NCBI GenBank assembly: GCA_902766045.1
Contig: CACXCA010000031.1
Span: 35,393-99,392 of the forward strand
Length of the DNA: 64,000 nt
Direction: 5' to 3'
From: an uncultured Bacteroidales bacterium
GTDB lineage: Bacteria; Bacteroidota; Bacteroidia; Bacteroidales; Paludibacteraceae
The notes beneath the pieces were generated by a model, which was not told the DNA's origin, ran no database searches, and worked only from the letters and a program-made list of their open reading frames with translations. Shown here piece by piece: positions 61,641-64,000 of the stretch (within the stretch, counting starts at the first letter, position 1; every line of letters begins with the position of its first letter). Made by a program: the position numbers and the translations under genes.

Positions 61641-62612
61641 ATGAAAAGTGATTTGAAACCCAATGTAGTAGGTATCGACATCGGTGGTACCAATACTGTT
61701 TTTGGTATTGTTGACCAAAAAGGTAATGTGTTAGCTTCTAATTCCATCAAAACGCAAGCGTACAAGGAATTGGATGATTATATGAATGCATTGTGTGATG
61801 GTATCGCGCAATTGGTGAAGGACAATTGTGGCATGGATAAGATTCAGGGTATAGGTGTTGGTGCTCCTAACGCTAATTTCTATTCTGGTAATATTGAATA
61901 TGCTGCAAACTTGCCATGGAAAGGTATTGTTCCTTTTGCTAAAATGATGTCTGAGAAATTGGGCGTTCCTGTCGCTCTTACTAACGATGCGAATGCGGCA
62001 GCTATTGGCGAAATGACTTATGGCGCAGCTCGTGGTGTTAAGGATTTTATCATGATCACCTTAGGTACAGGTGTTGGTAGCGGTGTGGTTGCCAATGGTC
62101 AGTTGATCTATGGTCATGATGGATTTGCGGGTGAGTTGGGACACGTAATCGTTCGTCGTGAAAACGGTCGTCCGTGTGGATGCGGAAACAAGGGTTGCTT
62201 GGAAACTTATACATCGGCTACGGGTGTGGCTCGTACGGCTCGTGAGTTCTTGGAGAAACGTGCAAATGAGGATTCTTTGCTTCGTAAGATTCCTGCAGAT
62301 CAAATCACTTCTAAGGATGTGTTCGATGCAGCTAAGGCTGGCGATCAGATTGCAAAAGATATCTTCGCTTTCACAGGTCAGATTTTAGGTGAGGCGTTGG
62401 CTGATTTTATTAAGTTCAGCAGTCCGAAGATCATTGTTCTTTTCGGTGGTTTGGCAAAATCAGGCGATTTGTTGATGGTTCCATTGAAAAAGGCAATGGA
62501 AGAAAACTTGATGCCTATCTTCAGAAATAAGGTGAATGTTGTATTCTCAGAAATGAAAGATGCAGATGCTGCAGTATTGGGTGCTTCTGCGTTGGGCTGG
62601 GATGCTAAATAA
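61641..62612 (+). CDS. glk: ROK-family glucokinase
   Basis: 323 residues. ATP-binding GIDIGGTNTVFGIVD near residue 10 and the ROK signature with zinc ligands, CGCGNKGCLETYTS, preceded by GFAGELGHVIV with the conserved His (about residues 150-190). DANAAAIGEMTYGAA is the sugar-binding region. Phosphorylates glucose or a related hexose in the cytoplasm. The palindromic pair downstream could end its transcript. Confidence 0.92.
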   Translation: MKSDLKPNVVGIDIGGTNTVFGIVDQKGNVLASNSIKTQAYKELDDYMNALCDGIAQLVKDNCGMDKIQGIGVGAPNANFYSGNIEYAANLPWKGIVPFAKMMSEKLGVPVALTNDANAAAIGEMTYGAARGVKDFIMITLGTGVGSGVVANGQLIYGHDGFAGELGHVIVRRENGRPCGCGNKGCLETYTSATGVARTAREFLEKRANEDSLLRKIPADQITSKDVFDAAKAGDQIAKDIFAFTGQILGEALADFIKFSSPKIIVLFGGLAKSGDLLMVPLKKAMEENLMPIFRNKVNVVFSEMKDADAAVLGASALGWDAK

Positions 62613-62636
62613 GAAATGGGGGCGCAATGCACCCTT

Positions 62637-62664
62637 GTAGAGACGCAATGCATTGCGTCTCTAC
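62637..62664. repeat. 28-bp perfect palindrome, AATGCATT form
   Basis: GTAGAGACGCAATG/CATTGCGTCTCTAC, the extended form of the palindrome at 23219. It is 25 bp after the glk stop. Confidence 0.9.
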
Positions 62665-62692
62665 GATTGAAACCATGATGTCGTGTATTCGC

Positions 62693-62720
62693 ATAGGGAC
62701 GCACGGACGTGCGTCTCTAC
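62693..62720. repeat. 28-bp palindrome, ACGGACGT form
   Basis: ATAGGGACGCACG and CGTGCGTCTCTAC, 13-bp arms with two changes in the left arm. Pairs with the previous element as the two forms at 23219 and 23387 do. Confidence 0.85.
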
Positions 62721-62805
62721 GATAACCGACGGACAACCAATAGAGATTAAATTCGATCAATCCATAATTCATACAATTTATAGACCACACATAAATGCAT
62801 CTCCT

Positions 62806-63483
62806 ATGATTGTTCGTTCCATCAAATTATATGTCACTCTTATTTTCTCTATGTTCTCCATGCTATGTGTGGCAGATGGAAGAAGGGATGACCTCATCCA
62901 AATAGATTTTGCAGATTCGGTTAATCATGCATATTTGGATATTGATAATGAAGGAGATACCATATATGTTTGGCTGATGAAATCAACGTCTGAAATTGAT
63001 GATGTTGTTGTTGACACACTATGCCTTAATAATCAAGAATATGCTGATGATAGAGAAGGAATAGAATTTGTTGAATTAAGAGGACAATTAAATGACACCA
63101 CAGAATTAGTTGAATTACAAAGTAAGTTTGATGGTACACATCATTATGATCATGGCTGGAAACGATATGCCATATTCCTTGTTGCGGTCAGTCCGCATAG
63201 AATGCAATTGATTAGTATTCATGACCTTTATGCTGAAGGTCGCTATGCTGAGAATGCAAATGCAAATTTATCGGATGAAGATTGGAATTGGAAATATGAT
63301 TACGAAAACTATTCCTGTTCAATTAGCAATCGAAAAACCAACGGGTTTTATGAAATTGACGTAAAATATGTTACAGAGGAGGGCGATGATGATGGTAACA
63401 GGCACGTGACGTCAAGTAGCTCGTGGGTACTCTATTATGATGGAGAGAAATTTGAAAAGCGAGAGGTTGAAACGGTTGAATGA
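62806..63483 (+). CDS. Hypothetical secreted protein sharing its signal peptide with the next gene
   Basis: 225 residues from the ATG at 62806; the frame is open to 62683 but that part crosses a palindrome. The signal peptide (MIVRSIKLYVTLIFSMFSMLCVA) is nearly the same as that of the next gene (MIVRSLKIYVALIFSMLPILCMA), and both mature parts start with (D)DLIQI. The remainder differs completely: here an acidic, aromatic-rich domain with ELVELQSKFDGTHHYDHGWKRYAIFLVAVSPHRMQLISIHDLY and a C-terminal SSSWVLYYDGEKFEKREVE. Family not recognised. Confidence 0.65.
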   Translation: MIVRSIKLYVTLIFSMFSMLCVADGRRDDLIQIDFADSVNHAYLDIDNEGDTIYVWLMKSTSEIDDVVVDTLCLNNQEYADDREGIEFVELRGQLNDTTELVELQSKFDGTHHYDHGWKRYAIFLVAVSPHRMQLISIHDLYAEGRYAENANANLSDEDWNWKYDYENYSCSISNRKTNGFYEIDVKYVTEEGDDDGNRHVTSSSSWVLYYDGEKFEKREVETVE

Positions 63484-63523
63484 CAATTTATCCAATAACA
63501 ATTCACTAAAATCTTTATTTCTT

Positions 63524-64000
63524 ATGATTGTTCGTTCCCTCAAAATATATGTTGCGCTTATCTTCAGTATGCTCCCCATACTATGTATGGCAGAAGAAAG
63601 TGTTTCCGATCTTATTCAAATAGAACAAGATTCATTGGTTTATGAACTCAATCCTAAAACTCGTACGGCAAAATTAGTGAATGGAAGGAATAGTAAAGAG
63701 AAAGTGATAATTCCCAATACGATAAAGAGAAAGACGAAAAGATATAAAGTGACAGAAATTGGAGATAGGGCTTTTTATTCTAATTATAAGTTGAAGTCAA
63801 TCACAATTGGGGACGAGGTGACTCGCATAGGGGAACTGGCGTTTTATGATTGTGGAAATCTAGACTCCATTCAGTTTACAGATAAAACTAAACTTGATAC
63901 CATTTGTGAAAATGCATTGGATGAATGTTATCATTTGGAATATATGTCGTTGCCTAAAGATTTCTATTCTATAGCATACAATGATATGGATATTATGCAA
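63524..64000 (+). CDS. BspA-like leucine-rich-repeat surface protein (3' end outside window)
   Basis: 159 codons are visible, and the frame is still open at the last base. Signal peptide as in the preceding gene (MIVRSLKIYVALIFSM). The mature part begins with a linker VYELNPKTRTAKLVNG, then IIPNTIK..YKVTEIGDRAFYSNYKLKSITIGDEVTRIGELAFYDCGNLDSIQF, the 22-24-residue LRR_5 repeats of BspA-type surface adhesins (pattern IxxGAFxxCxxLxxIxxP). Expected to be secreted and to bind host or bacterial proteins. Total length cannot be known. Confidence 0.85.
   Translation, partial: MIVRSLKIYVALIFSMLPILCMAEESVSDLIQIEQDSLVYELNPKTRTAKLVNGRNSKEKVIIPNTIKRKTKRYKVTEIGDRAFYSNYKLKSITIGDEVTRIGELAFYDCGNLDSIQFTDKTKLDTICENALDECYHLEYMSLPKDFYSIAYNDMDIMQ

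Overview
The window is a piece of a Bacteroidales (Bacteroidota) chromosome, from a T9SS-bearing lineage. It is AT-rich and has promoters of the Bacteroidota type: a -7 box TAnnTTTG with TTTG about 19-20 nt upstream. It carries a porP-K-L-M-N type IX secretion operon, many short-signal lipoproteins, a TonB-dependent receptor with an N-terminal carboxypeptidase-regulatory-like domain, a T9SS-like C-terminal tail on the first protein and a BspA-like leucine-rich-repeat protein at the end. The family cannot be fixed from the sequence alone.

Layout. (1) 1-1.3 kb: the 3' end of a probable cell-surface protein and a His-tailed lipoprotein. (2) 1.4-15.8 kb: a surface-glycan locus. Ten genes that mostly overlap by 1-4 nt encode a legionaminic-acid-type nonulosonic acid pathway (4,6-dehydratase, aminotransferase, NeuD-like acetyltransferase, NeuB-like synthase, NeuC-like epimerase, two Gfo/Idh oxidoreductases, NeuA-like CMP transferase, a CysE-like acetyltransferase and a CBS-nucleotidyltransferase). 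A glycosyltransferase with the EDG/HP/SS motifs of bacterial sialyltransferases, a GT2 enzyme and a YfhO-type membrane protein follow. (3) 15.8-23.1 kb: a lipoprotein, trpS, GT2, a VanZ-like protein, GT4 and metH (short form). (4) 23.1-34.4 kb: an accessory region. It contains nearly 5 kb of interleaved palindromic repeat families, two promoter-plus-hairpin units that look like tiny orphan RNAs, a duplicated promoter/leader module in front of two unrelated membrane proteins, a truncated gene copy, and a run of orphan lipoproteins including a His/Cys-dyad (possibly caspase-like) protein and a lipid-anchored flavin-binding-fold protein. (5) 34.4-42.4 kb: tRNA-Gly(CCC), two transglutaminase-fold secreted proteins (one apparently inactive), tRNA-Gln(TTG), tyrS, efp, a methyltransferase and a DUF2795 protein. 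(6) 42.5-48.4 kb: porP and porKLMN. (7) 48.6-62.6 kb: leuS, rplS, three PpiC/SurA-type periplasmic folding proteins, an OstA/LptA-like protein, a TonB-dependent receptor, and a sugar MFS transporter with a ROK kinase. (8) 62.6-64 kb: two 28-bp palindromes and two secreted proteins that share a duplicated signal peptide; the second is a BspA-like LRR protein cut by the window end.

How the parts fit. The nonulosonate operon would make a CMP-activated legionaminic-type sugar, and the EDG/HP transferase next to it is the natural candidate for attaching it to a surface glycan. The por operon exports surface proteins, and the PPIase/OstA/TonB block serves outer-membrane assembly and uptake. The 23-34 kb region shows signs of repeated small-scale rearrangement (repeats, gene tail remnants, module duplication) and is where the least familiar biology lies. 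All calls rest on reading the sequence and remembered family motifs; no database search was run.
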